Shown piece by piece: positions 7,719-16,604 of a stretch of DNA of 64,000 nt (the first letter of the stretch is position 1; each line of letters starts with the position of its first letter). The DNA is from Halovenus halobia (GTDB taxonomy: Archaea > Halobacteriota > Halobacteria > Halobacteriales > Haloarculaceae). Both the position numbers and the translations under genes were made by a program. Under the pieces are notes generated by a model, which was given only the letters and a program-made list of their open reading frames with translations, had not been told where the DNA came from and did not search any database. The stretch spans positions 124,001-188,000 of the forward strand of contig NZ_JBLKOA010000006.1 of the NCBI RefSeq assembly GCF_051414135.1, given 5' to 3'.

Positions 7719-8681
7719 TCAACGGTCCAGCTTGTCGGCGTTCACCGTCGATTCTGGAATCCCGCCTTCGTAAACTGTCCTGACGTTTGCCGTCGAGCGC
7801 AAACTCATCTGCCGGAGCGCGGTGTGACTGTTCGCGCCGACGTGCGGGCTGAGGAGCACGTCATCTCGCTCGAACAGCGGGTGGTCTTCCGCGGGTGGCT
7901 CCTCGGTGAACGTATCCAACCCCGCGCCGCCGATGGCCCTCGCTTCGAGTGCGTCGACCAGCGCCTCCTCGTCGATAATCCGTCCCCGTGCGGTGTTGAT
8001 GAGTAGCCCCTCAGGCCCCAGTGCCTGCAGTTCTTCGGCAGAGACCGACTCTTCTGTCTCCGCGGTCAGCGGTGCGTGGATGCTGACGATATCTGAGCGG
8101 TCGAACAGCCCCGGCAGCGTCTCGGCGCGCTCGACACGCTCGGGCAACTCGCCCGCGGCCTTGTGGGGGTCGTACACCGCGACCGAGAGACCAATACCCT
8201 CGGCGAGGTCGAAGACCTCCCGTCCGATGGCACCGAAGCCGTAGATTCCCAGCCTCTTGTCCCGTAGCTCCATCCCCGTGAACGCTGACCGATTCCACCC
8301 GCCCGAGCGCACGTGTCTGTCCCCAGCCCGAAGATTTCGCGCGAGTCCGAACACCAGCGCGATGGCGTGTTCAGCAACTGCAGGGGCGTTCGCACCCGGC
8401 GTGTTGCAGACGACAATGCCCCGACGTGAGGCGGCGTCGACATCGACGTTGTCGAGTCCGCTGCCGTGTTTCGAGATGACTTGCAGTTTGTCCGCTCGCT
8501 CGATGACCCTGCTGTCGAACTTCGCGACTCGCACGATTGCGGCGTCGTAACTGTCAATATCCGCAAGTGCGGCATCGTAGCTGTCGTACTCGTCCATCCC
8601 GGTACAGGTCGCGAAATCCGCGATAGACTCCGGCCCGGCTGGATCGATTTCCACTGGGACGAGAATCTCCCACTCCGTCAT
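7719..8681 (-). CDS. D-2-hydroxyacid dehydrogenase family protein
   Basis: A 320-residue NAD(P)-dependent dehydrogenase of the D-isomer-specific 2-hydroxyacid family (SerA/GyaR-like). The Rossmann motif GFGAIG is at residues 148-153. Catalytic residues are the arginine of NTARGR (R232), the glutamate of TEEPP (E261) and the histidine of SPHVGANS (H280). It lacks the ACT regulatory domain of long phosphoglycerate dehydrogenases, so a role in glyoxylate or hydroxypyruvate reduction is as likely as serine synthesis. It is monocistronic and transcribed away from the HxlR gene, which lies 115 nt upstream and could regulate it (inference). Confidence 0.9.
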   Translation of the reverse strand: MTEWEILVPVEIDPAGPESIADFATCTGMDEYDSYDAALADIDSYDAAIVRVAKFDSRVIERADKLQVISKHGSGLDNVDVDAASRRGIVVCNTPGANAPAVAEHAIALVFGLARNLRAGDRHVRSGGWNRSAFTGMELRDKRLGIYGFGAIGREVFDLAEGIGLSVAVYDPHKAAGELPERVERAETLPGLFDRSDIVSIHAPLTAETEESVSAEELQALGPEGLLINTARGRIIDEEALVDALEARAIGGAGLDTFTEEPPAEDHPLFERDDVLLSPHVGANSHTALRQMSLRSTANVRTVYEGGIPESTVNADKLDR

Positions 8682-8796
8682 AGTTCACACTCCGAGCGCC
8701 GACACAAGAGCCTGACCGTCTCGTAACAGCGTGTTATCTGGTTCGGTTCGGAACCTATTTATCTCTCTACCGATAAGTCACTAACACATCGTTACT

Positions 8797-9147
8797 ATGT
8801 CACAGCAAGCAGCCACTCCTGAGGAGAGTATCGAAGAGAAGAACGAGGGTGCGTGTCCGGTCGTCGAGGCAGTCGAAGAGATTGGCTCGCAGTGGCGACT
8901 CGTTATTCTCCACGACCTGCAGGAGGGCGAAAAGCGGTTCAACGAACTGAAACGCTCGACAGGCGCGAGTTCGCGAACGCTCTCGCGGGTACTGGACGAC
9001 CTCGAAGATGTCGAGCTGGTCGACCGCCGCGTCGAAGAACAGCCGATTGCGACCTACTACAGCCTCACCGAGAAAGGCGAGGCGCTCTGTCCGGTCATGG
9101 ACACGCTCGAAGACTGGGCCGATGAGTGGGTCGAGCCGGGTAACTGA
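8797..9147 (+). CDS. HxlR-family transcription regulator
   Basis: A 116-residue winged-helix protein of the HxlR family. The family signature is CPVVEAVEEIGSQWRLVIL from C20, followed by the recognition region FNELKRSTGASSRTLSRVL and the wing PIATYYSLTEKG. C20 sits where some HxlR proteins sense electrophiles or redox state, although only this cysteine and one late one (CPVMD) are present. It is divergent from the hydroxyacid dehydrogenase gene. An AT-rich TTTAT element lies about 36 nt before the ATG, with short inverted GGTTC repeats just upstream. Confidence 0.9.
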   Translation: MSQQAATPEESIEEKNEGACPVVEAVEEIGSQWRLVILHDLQEGEKRFNELKRSTGASSRTLSRVLDDLEDVELVDRRVEEQPIATYYSLTEKGEALCPVMDTLEDWADEWVEPGN

Positions 9148-9150
9148 CGC

Positions 9151-9606
9151 TCACTTCGCGAACACGCTGTCTGCGGTTGCCGCGCCGACGACGCTGAAGA
9201 GTGCGCCGACGCTGATTGCTTTGAGCGTCACTAGCAGCACTTCTCTGCGCGTTTCGAGGTCACCGAGAAACGTGTCTGGAGCGTCGAACAACAACGCCAG
9301 AATAGCGACCGCGCCGAAGGAGACGACCATCAGCGAGATGAACCGAACCGGGACCCCAGCAATCTCCTGTTCGTCGTCGATATCGCGGGTCGTGTCGGCT
9401 TTGTACAGTGTGGCGTAGCCAATCGCGAAGACGACGCTGGTAGTCGCCAGCGCGTGCCAGATACTCATATTCGACGCCAGCACCCACACCTCCTCGGTGA
9501 CGACGAACGGGCCGGCGAGCAAGAAGCCGCCGACAATCTGCTGGGCAGAGTCGGCAAGTCGAAAGCCGCGAGGTCGACGGGGCCGTGGCGGCCGCCACTT
9601 CACCAT
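9151..9606 (-). CDS. DUF2391-like integral membrane protein
   Basis: A 151-residue protein with about four predicted membrane helices: IVGGFLLAGPFVVTEEVWVL, a segment at about 48-67, FISLMVVSFGAVAILALLF and ISVGALFSVVGAAT. The GFLLAGPFVVTEEVW segment resembles the DUF2391 family. No function is known. The N-terminus is rich in Arg and Pro (KWRPPRPRRPRG), consistent with a cytoplasmic start. It is convergent with the HxlR gene, stops 3 nt apart. Confidence 0.65.
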   Translation of the reverse strand: MVKWRPPRPRRPRGFRLADSAQQIVGGFLLAGPFVVTEEVWVLASNMSIWHALATTSVVFAIGYATLYKADTTRDIDDEQEIAGVPVRFISLMVVSFGAVAILALLFDAPDTFLGDLETRREVLLVTLKAISVGALFSVVGAATADSVFAK

Positions 9607-9688
9607 CGCTGCCTCCCTGTCTGGTCCCGTCGGTCACGCATTGCCCTGTACTCTGTACGGCCGCGGCTTTGCTCTTCTGGTCGCAGCC

Positions 9689-10639
9689 TCAATCGAGTCG
9701 CTCCATCGAGAACGCTCGGTCGGCGTCGGGATAGGGAATGTCGACGCGCATCCCGTCGTCGGCCATGAACACACGACCGTCGAAGACCTCCTCGGCCTGG
9801 TCTTCCAGTTGCCAGTCCCTGCCAGTGTATCGCGTCGAGAGATGAGTCAGCGCCAGCCGTTTTGCCCCGGCATCACGGGCGACAGTCGCGGCTTCTCGTG
9901 CCGTGGAGTGGGCGGTTTTCTGTGCGCGGTCGTGGTGGTCGTCGCCGAAGGTGGCGTCGTGGACGAGCAGGTCCGCACCCTCGGCAGCCTCGATAACCGA
10001 CTCCGCTGGGCGGGTGTCGCCAGTGTAGACGAACGTACGACCGGGGCGGGGTGGCCCGACAACTTCCTCGGGTTCGATTGTCCGGCCGTCGTGCTCGACA
10101 GCCTCGCCACGGTGGAGTTTCGAGTACTCCGGGCCGGGTGACAGGCCGAACTCTTCTTCGGCCTTTTCGCGGTCAAACCGACCCTTCCGGTCGTCCTCGA
10201 CGAGCGCGTAGCCGACGGCAGTGGTCCGGTGGTCGACGCCGATAGCCCGAACCTCGTACTCCTCGCGGTCGACGATGGTATCGCCTGCTTCGACCTGGCG
10301 GATTCGGACCGGGTAGGAGGGTTGCTCGCCTGTCGGAGCGATGAGTTGCTGAACGCGACTGCGCGTTCCGGCGGGGGCGTGGACGGCCAGCGGTCGGTCG
10401 CGTTCGTTGAAATCCCACGTCTGGAGCAGTCCCGCAAGTCCGAGAACGTGGTCGCCGTGCAGATGGCTCAGAAAAATGTGGCCAACGTCAAAACCAGTCT
10501 CGAAGCGCATCATTTGTCGCTGTGTCCCTTCACCGCAGTCGAACAGCAGGCGGTCGCCCTCGCGCTCGACGAGAATCGCCGTCGGATTGCGCTCGGTCGT
10601 CGGAACCGCGCCGCTGGTCCCGAGGAAGGTCACTCGCAT
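9689..10639 (-). CDS. rnz: ribonuclease Z
   Basis: A 316-residue RNase Z, which trims the 3' trailer of tRNA precursors before CCA addition. It begins with the typical MRVTFLGTSGAVPT and carries the zinc motif SHLHGDH (H59, H61, D63, H64). Later metal ligands are seen in TGDTRP, HDATF and LTHLSTRY. Its length fits the short (RNase Z-S) form. The ATG at 10639 is preferred because homology begins there; 27 additional upstream codons are unlike the family. It is divergent from ftsZ1. The CCA-adding enzyme that acts next in tRNA maturation is at 21.1 kb. Confidence 0.95.
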   Translation of the reverse strand: MRVTFLGTSGAVPTTERNPTAILVEREGDRLLFDCGEGTQRQMMRFETGFDVGHIFLSHLHGDHVLGLAGLLQTWDFNERDRPLAVHAPAGTRSRVQQLIAPTGEQPSYPVRIRQVEAGDTIVDREEYEVRAIGVDHRTTAVGYALVEDDRKGRFDREKAEEEFGLSPGPEYSKLHRGEAVEHDGRTIEPEEVVGPPRPGRTFVYTGDTRPAESVIEAAEGADLLVHDATFGDDHHDRAQKTAHSTAREAATVARDAGAKRLALTHLSTRYTGRDWQLEDQAEEVFDGRVFMADDGMRVDIPYPDADRAFSMERLD

Positions 10640-10730
10640 CGTCAGATGCTGGGTGACCGACGGATAAACGCGTATCGACTCACGGTTTCGGCAAGCACCC
10701 GTCAGACAAGCGTCAGACAATGGGGAAAAC

Positions 10731-10738
10731 CTATAAGA
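10731..10738 (+). promoter_or_regulatory. TATA box of ftsZ1
   Basis: CTATAAGA lies 27-34 nt before the ATG at 10765, the spacing expected for a leaderless archaeal transcript. Confidence 0.6.
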
Positions 10739-10764
10739 ATCCTCCTGCTATGCGCGTACAAATA

Positions 10765-11925
10765 ATGGATTCCATAATCGATGATGCAATTGACGAAGCC
10801 GAAGAAGAAGACGAGTCTGCGGAGGCCGACCCCGCAGAGCAGGAGACAACAAGCACGGACGAACAACCGTCAACGTCGGGGCAGATGACCGATGACGAGC
10901 TGGCATCGGTCGTTAAAGACCTCGAAACGAAGATTACGGTCGTCGGCTGTGGCGGTGCCGGGGGGAACACCGTCACCCGAATGATGGAGGAAGGAATCCA
11001 CGGCGCGAAACTCGTTGCGGCAAACACCGACGCTCAGCACCTCGCGGACGAGGTCCAGGCTGACACCAAGATTCTCATCGGCAAGAAACGAACCGGCGGC
11101 CGGGGAGCAGGCTCGGTCCCGAAAATCGGTGAGGAGGCCGCACAGGAGAATATCGAGGACATCCAGCAGTCTATTGACGGCTCTGATATGGTCTTCGTCA
11201 CTGCCGGACTCGGCGGTGGGACCGGAACCGGCGCGGCACCGGTCGTCGCACAGGCTGCACAGGACTCCGGCGCACTGACGATCTCGATCGTTACGATTCC
11301 GTTCACCGCCGAAGGTGAGCGACGCCGTGCAAACGCCGACGCTGGTCTCGAACGCCTCCGCTCTGTCTCTGACACTGTCATCGTCGTGCCGAACGACCGA
11401 CTGCTCGATTACGCACCGTCGATGCCGCTGCAGGACGCCTTCAAAATCTGTGACCGCGTGCTGATGCGCTCGGTCAAGGGCATGACTGAACTGATTACCA
11501 AACCCGGACTGGTCAACGTCGACTTCGCTGACGTTCGGACCATTATGGAGAATGGTGGCGTCGCGATGATTGGACTGGGCGAATCTGATTCAGAGAACAA
11601 AGCACAGGACTCGATCCGTTCTGCACTCAGGTCGCCGCTGCTCGACGTCGAGTTCGACGGCGCGAACTCTGCGCTGGTCAACGTCGTCGGTGGCCCCGAC
11701 ATGAGTATCGAAGAGGCCGAAGGTGTCGTCGAAGAGATTTACGACCGAATCGACCCGGACGCACGGATTATCTGGGGCGCGTCGGTCAACCAGGAGTTCG
11801 AGGGCAAGATGGAGACGATGATTGTCGTCACGGGCGTCGAGAGCCCACAGATTTACGGCAAAAGCGAGGCCGAACGCGAACAGGCCGCCAAGCAGATGGG
11901 CGACGATATCGACTACGTCGAATAA
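10765..11925 (+). CDS. ftsZ1: cell division GTPase FtsZ1
   Basis: A 386-residue tubulin-family GTPase. The GTP-binding core begins TVVGCGGAGGNTV, and the tubulin signature GGGTGTGAAP is at residues 150-159. The N-terminal 50 residues are acidic and rich in Glu and Ser, as in haloarchaeal FtsZ1. The start MDSIIDDAIDEAE matches the usual FtsZ1 N-terminus and fits the TATA box spacing. FtsZ1 polymerises at midcell and stabilises the division ring together with FtsZ2, which is not in this window. The downstream secE-spt5 genes are common neighbours of ftsZ1 in haloarchaea; here a Rieske protein intervenes. Confidence 0.96.
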   Translation: MDSIIDDAIDEAEEEDESAEADPAEQETTSTDEQPSTSGQMTDDELASVVKDLETKITVVGCGGAGGNTVTRMMEEGIHGAKLVAANTDAQHLADEVQADTKILIGKKRTGGRGAGSVPKIGEEAAQENIEDIQQSIDGSDMVFVTAGLGGGTGTGAAPVVAQAAQDSGALTISIVTIPFTAEGERRRANADAGLERLRSVSDTVIVVPNDRLLDYAPSMPLQDAFKICDRVLMRSVKGMTELITKPGLVNVDFADVRTIMENGGVAMIGLGESDSENKAQDSIRSALRSPLLDVEFDGANSALVNVVGGPDMSIEEAEGVVEEIYDRIDPDARIIWGASVNQEFEGKMETMIVVTGVESPQIYGKSEAEREQAAKQMGDDIDYVE

Positions 11926-12007
11926 CACCGCCGTCGGAACGTATTGGTGTATTTTAAAAAATTCATCTCAGCAAACCTTTAGGTTCGTCTCGGCCCTTAG
12001 TGAGCGT

Positions 12008-13744
12008 ATGTCTAGCACGAACTACACACATGTCACCGATGTCGCCGCACTGCAGGACGAGGGGCGGGAAGTCGTCTCTGCGGACGGGCAGTCCGTCGTG
12101 TTGTTCTACCACGAAGGGTCGGTCTACGCCGTCGACAACCGCTGTCCACACATGGGATTTCCGCTCTCGAAGGGCACTGTCGAAGAGGGGGTGTTGACCT
12201 GTCACTGGCATCACGCCCGCTTCGAGTTGGCCTGCGGGGATACCTTCGACATCTGGGCTGACGATGTCCAGACCTACCCGACAAAAGTTCGCGACGGCAA
12301 GGTCCTGCTCGACCCCAACCCGGAACCCGACGTGCCGCCGGAGACGTACTGGCGCAACCGACTTGTCGATGGGTTGCGCGAGAATCTCTCGCTGGTGATG
12401 GCGAAGGGGGTAATCAATCTCGACTCGCTGGGCGAGGGGTTCGAGACGCCACTGGAGACGACACTGGAGTTTGGTGTCAGCTACCGCAACGCTGGCTGGG
12501 GGCGAGGGCTGACCACGCTTGGCGCGATGGCGACGTTACACCGCTGGCTCGAACGCTCGGACAAACAGCGGGCGATGTACGTCGGCGCGCGGGAGGTTGC
12601 GTCGAACTGTGCGGGCGAACCGCCACGGTTCGAGCAGTACGAACTCACCAACCAGACCCTCTCGAAGCAGCGACTCAAAGAGTGGTTCCGAGAGAACTGC
12701 GAGGTCCGTGACGAGAACGGGGCCGAGCGCACACTCCGGACCGCCGCCGCGGTGTTGTCGCCGGCGGAGACGGTCGAACTCCTGCTGGCTGGGGCGACTG
12801 ACCATCTCTATCTCAACCAGAGTCACACGCTGGATTTCATCAACAAAGCTTGCGAGACGCTGGACCACGTCGGCTGGGACCGCGCGCCCGACGTGCTCGG
12901 CGCTGTCGTTCCACAGATAACCGCCGCGAGCCGGGCCGAGGAACAGCAGGCGTGGCGCAAACCCGTCGATGTTGCGTCGCTGGTCTTCGACGCCCACGAG
13001 CGCTTGCCTGACCTCGTCGACACCGGCCGCCGCCGCGAGTGGGAGCGACCCGGGGACTTTGTCGAGCAGTTACTCGCCGAGGACCCGGAAGCCATCATCG
13101 ACTACCTGACGACGGCTATCGAGGCGGGTGCGAGTGCCGAACAACTGACCGACGCCGTTGCACGAGCAGCGACGCGGCGGGTCGCACAGTTCGCCACCAG
13201 CAACGAGTTCAACGACTGGAACACCGTCCATCACACGTTCAGTTACGCGAATGCAGCCCACGAACTCGCGCGGCGAACAGACGCCATCGAGGCGTACCGC
13301 CCGGCTTTCGACGCCGCGATGAGCGTCTATCTCGACCGATTTCTCAACTCCCCGGCGGCACCGCTGCCCGACCCCGAATCGACCAACCGCAATCCGGATG
13401 CGATTCGTACCGAACTACTCGCCGCGTTCGACGAACAGGGGCGGGTCAACGACGCTGGCCGACTCGTCGCGGAACACTTCGCGAGCGACGGAGACGCCGA
13501 GACACTCATCGAAACACTCGGGACGGGACTGTTGCGCGAGGACCCGCAGTTCCACACGCTGCAGAATCTTGAGGGAGCAATCCGCCGGTTCGACCGTGCG
13601 GATAGCACGGCTGGCAAGCAACTGCCGCTCGTTGCCGCCGCCCGCTACATGAGCGCCCACTACCCGACGCGACGCGAGGCCAACCAGACGTTCAATATCG
13701 CACGCCGACTCCATCGCGGCGAGACGCTGCACGACGCGGAGTGA
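12008..13744 (+). CDS. Rieske [2Fe-2S] domain fused to a large helical domain
   Basis: A 578-residue protein. An N-terminal Rieske ferredoxin domain (about 1-105) has ligands CPH (C46, H48) and CHWH (C65, H68), so it should bind a 2Fe-2S cluster. The other 470 residues are soluble and helix-rich, with conserved-looking segments SHTLDFINKACETLDHVG and WNTVHHTFSYANAAHELA. I do not recognise this domain; it lacks the mononuclear-iron motif of ring-hydroxylating oxygenases. The ATG at 12008 starts the Rieske domain, while the frame further upstream overlaps ftsZ1. It lies between ftsZ1 and secE. Confidence 0.82.
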   Translation: MSSTNYTHVTDVAALQDEGREVVSADGQSVVLFYHEGSVYAVDNRCPHMGFPLSKGTVEEGVLTCHWHHARFELACGDTFDIWADDVQTYPTKVRDGKVLLDPNPEPDVPPETYWRNRLVDGLRENLSLVMAKGVINLDSLGEGFETPLETTLEFGVSYRNAGWGRGLTTLGAMATLHRWLERSDKQRAMYVGAREVASNCAGEPPRFEQYELTNQTLSKQRLKEWFRENCEVRDENGAERTLRTAAAVLSPAETVELLLAGATDHLYLNQSHTLDFINKACETLDHVGWDRAPDVLGAVVPQITAASRAEEQQAWRKPVDVASLVFDAHERLPDLVDTGRRREWERPGDFVEQLLAEDPEAIIDYLTTAIEAGASAEQLTDAVARAATRRVAQFATSNEFNDWNTVHHTFSYANAAHELARRTDAIEAYRPAFDAAMSVYLDRFLNSPAAPLPDPESTNRNPDAIRTELLAAFDEQGRVNDAGRLVAEHFASDGDAETLIETLGTGLLREDPQFHTLQNLEGAIRRFDRADSTAGKQLPLVAAARYMSAHYPTRREANQTFNIARRLHRGETLHDAE

Positions 13745-13839
13745 GGGTGGCGCAGCAGAGACCGTCGACCGCAGTTCGACCTGCCGGAGTCGTCGGTTGA
13801 TAGTTCGAGCGGAGCAGCATCCGCGCGAGCGGAGCGAGC

Positions 13840-13937
13840 GCGGTTCTCGGAACTGAGCGAAGCGAAGTTCCGGCCTTTTTCATCGACGTTTTTCAAGGAG
13901 CGGTTCGCCGAAGGCGAACCCGACGCAGAAAAAGGTC
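13840..13937 (-). repeat. dispersed hairpin repeat, copy B
   Basis: Read on the minus strand, this region has CCTTTTTC, a CGTCGGG box, a short hairpin (GGTTCGCC/GGCGAACC), CTCCTTGAAAAACGTCG and GAAAAAGGCC. A hairpin with arms CGGAACT (13866-13872) and AGTTCCG (13848-13854) follows. It matches copies A and C in the A-rich boxes and keeps a stem of different sequence at the same place. The rest of 13745-13979 is GC-rich with no gene that I can support. It may provide a terminator after the Rieske gene. Confidence 0.7.
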
Positions 13938-13979
13938 GTGTCGAAGGAGTCAAATAGATCCGCAAGAGTACATTCGAAT

Positions 13980-14153
13980 ATGAATACGCCGACAGATTTG
14001 AGTTCGTACACGCGAGTGTTGAAACTCGCGAGTACGCCGTCTCGGGAGGAGTTCTGGCAGGTGGCGAAGATTGCCGGTGGGGGCATCGCGCTCGTTGGCC
14101 TCATGGGCTTTCTCATCTTCGTCTTCATGAGCTTCGTCCCGGGTGGTCCCTGA
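13980..14153 (+). CDS. secE: protein translocase subunit SecE
   Basis: A 57-residue protein with a single membrane helix (about residues 31-50, GGIALVGLMGFLIFVFMSF) after an amphipathic segment containing REEFWQVAKIA. This is the minimal archaeal SecE/Sec61-gamma form, an essential part of the SecYE channel. The motif SREEFWQ matches the family. Its TGA overlaps the ATG of spt5 (TGATG), so the two are translationally coupled, as in many archaea. It was too short for routine ORF calling. Confidence 0.93.
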   Translation: MNTPTDLSSYTRVLKLASTPSREEFWQVAKIAGGGIALVGLMGFLIFVFMSFVPGGP

Positions 14154-14590
14154 TGGGTATCTACGCCGTCAAAACCACCGCAAGTCAAGAACAGACTGTC
14201 GCGGATATGATCATCAACCGCGAGGAGCAGACAATCCACGCCGCGCTGGCTCCTGACTCGGTCACCTCCTACGTGATGGTCGAAGCCGACGACTTCTCGG
14301 TGTTCGACCGCATCCTCGACGAAATTCCCCACGCCAACGGTGTCGTGGAGGGTCAGACCTCGATGGCCGAAGTCGAGCACTTCCTCTCGCCGACGCCTGA
14401 CGTCGAGGGCATCGCCGAAAGTGACATTGTCGAACTCATCGCCGGTCCGTTCAAGGGCGAGAAGGCACAGGTGCAGCGCATCGACGAGGGCAAAGACCAG
14501 GTTACAGTCGAACTGTACGAGGCGACGGTCCCGATTCCAGTCACTGTGCGAGGCGACCAGATTCGCGTGCTGGATTCTGAAGAGCGGTAG
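14153..14590 (+). CDS. spt5: transcription elongation factor Spt5 (NusG family)
   Basis: A 145-residue protein with an N-terminal NGN domain (about 1-85, starting MGIYAVKTTASQEQ) and a C-terminal KOW domain (about 90-145, with DIVELIAGPFKGEKAQVQRI). Archaeal Spt5 binds the RNA polymerase clamp, with Spt4 as partner, and raises processivity; the KOW domain can contact ribosomes. No spt4 is adjacent. It is the second gene of the secE-spt5 unit, overlapping by one base. Confidence 0.96.
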   Translation: MGIYAVKTTASQEQTVADMIINREEQTIHAALAPDSVTSYVMVEADDFSVFDRILDEIPHANGVVEGQTSMAEVEHFLSPTPDVEGIAESDIVELIAGPFKGEKAQVQRIDEGKDQVTVELYEATVPIPVTVRGDQIRVLDSEER

Positions 14591-14677
14591 GGTGTCGCCG
14601 CGAAGACGGCCTGTAAACGGTATTTTCGGTTTGCCCCTGTTCTACACCTAACTTGTTAGTGTTCGTTTTGCAACTAG

Positions 14678-14695
14678 CACCTAATTGGATAGGTG
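14678..14695. promoter_or_regulatory. inverted repeat upstream of the small coiled-coil gene
   Basis: CACCTA and TAGGTG form a perfect inverted repeat around ATTGGA, about 36 nt before the ATG at 14731. A degenerate second copy (ACACCTAAC near 14645) and further GGTAG repeats suggest an operator region. It is a candidate site only. Confidence 0.4.
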
Positions 14696-14730
14696 GTAGA
14701 GATAGGTGGGTAGGGTACATTGTATAGAGT

Positions 14731-15009
14731 ATGATGAACACCGACAACGCAGCTGACACAGACGAAGCAAGTTACACCGAGTTTGGCGAAGCAGTCACGC
14801 GCCTGCAGGAGTCGATGGATGGACTCAGCACCGACATGAGTGGCCTCGAACGTGCAACACAGAAACTTGCAGACTCGACACAGGACCTCAGCGAAACACA
14901 GCGAGAAATTTCGGACCAGATGGCCCGGACAGCCGACGAGATTCGCACCGCAAACCGCTCGACGGCCCGGATCAGTGCTTCGTCGACCGCCGCACCTGCC
15001 GACGACTGA
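14731..15009 (+). CDS. small coiled-coil protein next to a taxis transducer
   Basis: A 92-residue acidic protein, predicted to be one long coiled coil between residues 17 and 80 (TRLQESMDGLSTDMSGLERA, then QKLADSTQDLSETQREISDQ). It has no membrane segment and no recognised domain. The heptad style resembles methyl-accepting signalling coiled coils but lacks their conserved hairpin tip. It is convergent with the soluble transducer gene, stops directly adjacent. The start could be the second ATG at 14734. Function is unknown; a link with the transducer is only a neighbourhood inference. Confidence 0.65.
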   Translation: MMNTDNAADTDEASYTEFGEAVTRLQESMDGLSTDMSGLERATQKLADSTQDLSETQREISDQMARTADEIRTANRSTARISASSTAAPADD

Positions 15010-16506
15010 TCACTGTCGACCGTCGCTAAGCTGACTGACCGTCTGGTGGATATCGTCCGCCTGCTGGGCCTGTTCACGGCTCACGTCAGCAACGTGTGAC
15101 ACCTCGTCGGACACTTCTTCTGCTCGGTCGACGACCTGATTGAGCATACTCGCAATTTCCTCGGTGCTCGCCGCCTGGTCGTCAGTCGCTGCCGAAACCT
15201 GCTCGATACCACGGGCTGTTTCCTCGACGGCTTCCACAACTGTGGTCAGTTCGTCGGTCGCTGCCTGCACCTGGTCGATCCCCTTTTCGACCTGCTCGTT
15301 CGTCTCCTGCAGACTCTCGATTGTCTCTTCGGTATCAGCTTTGATCTGGTCGACCATCGACTCGATTTCTCCGGCCTGTTGCTGGGACTCCTCGGCGAGT
15401 GATTTCACCTCGTCGGCGACGACAGCGAACCCTTCGCCGGCCTCGCCTGCGCGTGCGGCCTCGATCGAGGCGTTCAACGCGAGCATATTGGTCTGCTCGG
15501 CGATGTCGTCGATCACCTCGACGACCTGGTCGATTTCCTCGGTCCGGTCGCGGAGGCGCTGGACGTCTTCAGCGACGGTATCGGCCGAGTCGGAAACGTC
15601 GGTCATCACCGACTCTGTCGTCTCGGTGGTCTCCTGAATCCGGGCCGTGACCTCTTCGGCGTCGGTCGCGGTGGCGGCAACCTGGTCGCTCGTCGAGGCA
15701 ATCTCTTCGATGGTCGCCGAGAGCGAACTCACCTCTTCGCTGACCTGTGCCAAGGCGTCGGACTGGTCGCTGGAGAGTTCTGAAATTCGTTCACTGCTGT
15801 CGGCAACCTCGTCGACCGAGCTGTTGAGGTCGCCGGTACGGTCCGCGACATCGGCGACAATCCCTTTCAGCCGGCTCGCCATCTCGTTGAGTGACTCGAC
15901 CACGCCGAGCAGTTCTGCGTCGAGATAGTCGGTCTCCTCGACGTGGGCTCTGGCGTCGAGATTACCGGCCTCGATTTCGCTCATCGTTGCCTGTAACTCT
16001 TTGACCATCCCCCGGAGTTGCTGTTGTTGGTGTTCGTCTTCTGTCCGGTCGTGAATCATTTCGACGACGCCGACGAGTTCCCCGCCATCGTACATCGGGG
16101 CTGCGCTGAACTCGATGTGGCGACTCTCGCCGTTGGCGTCTTGCATTACACTCTGGTCGGCGTACAACGTGTACTCGACATCCCCAACGCGGGGGACACC
16201 GTACTCCTCGTCGGCGGATTCGGGTGCTTCGACAACCTTCTCGGCGAGTGTCATCGACCGCCGGCCGTCGTGATAGAACGCGGGGCCAACGTAGCCCGTC
16301 TCTCTGTCTTTGCGAATCGCGTCTTCCATCGAATCGCCGGTCAACTGCGCGCAGGCGCGATTCCAGTGCGTCAACCGTCCTTTCCCGTCAACCACGAACA
16401 GCGGCGTGTCGATGTGGTCGAGAATCGCGTGGTAATCCAGCGGCACGTCCGGTCGGTCGGTTCCGGCCGTCATTCTATCGGCGGTACTGTTCTCGTTGGT
16501 ACCCAT
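15010..16506 (-). CDS. htr: soluble PAS-domain methyl-accepting taxis transducer
   Basis: A 498-residue cytoplasmic chemoreceptor. A PAS domain lies at about 25-145 (DYHAILDHIDTPLFVVDGKG). A HAMP-like helical linker (GNLDARAHVEETD) follows, then the long methyl-accepting coiled coil. Its hairpin tip reads NMLALNASIEAARAGEAGEG, the part that binds CheA and CheW. No transmembrane helices are present, so it must sense an intracellular signal, perhaps redox or energy state through PAS (family inference). The start MGTNENS at 16506 is chosen because upstream codons are low-complexity and overlap a divergent region. No che genes are in the window. Confidence 0.93.
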   Translation of the reverse strand: MGTNENSTADRMTAGTDRPDVPLDYHAILDHIDTPLFVVDGKGRLTHWNRACAQLTGDSMEDAIRKDRETGYVGPAFYHDGRRSMTLAEKVVEAPESADEEYGVPRVGDVEYTLYADQSVMQDANGESRHIEFSAAPMYDGGELVGVVEMIHDRTEDEHQQQQLRGMVKELQATMSEIEAGNLDARAHVEETDYLDAELLGVVESLNEMASRLKGIVADVADRTGDLNSSVDEVADSSERISELSSDQSDALAQVSEEVSSLSATIEEIASTSDQVAATATDAEEVTARIQETTETTESVMTDVSDSADTVAEDVQRLRDRTEEIDQVVEVIDDIAEQTNMLALNASIEAARAGEAGEGFAVVADEVKSLAEESQQQAGEIESMVDQIKADTEETIESLQETNEQVEKGIDQVQAATDELTTVVEAVEETARGIEQVSAATDDQAASTEEIASMLNQVVDRAEEVSDEVSHVADVSREQAQQADDIHQTVSQLSDGRQ

Positions 16507-16604
16507 TGATCGAGAGCACTTTACGGACGCTGATAAATTCGACGCACGATTATCAGGATTTATTGTTGTAAGGGATACAACAACAGAAATCGCGCTCGAC
16601 CCAG

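Noticed and set aside
10720..10764. longer ftsZ1 start at 10720
   Set aside because: The TATA box at 10731 would lie inside the coding region; MDSIIDDAIDEAE is the usual FtsZ1 start.
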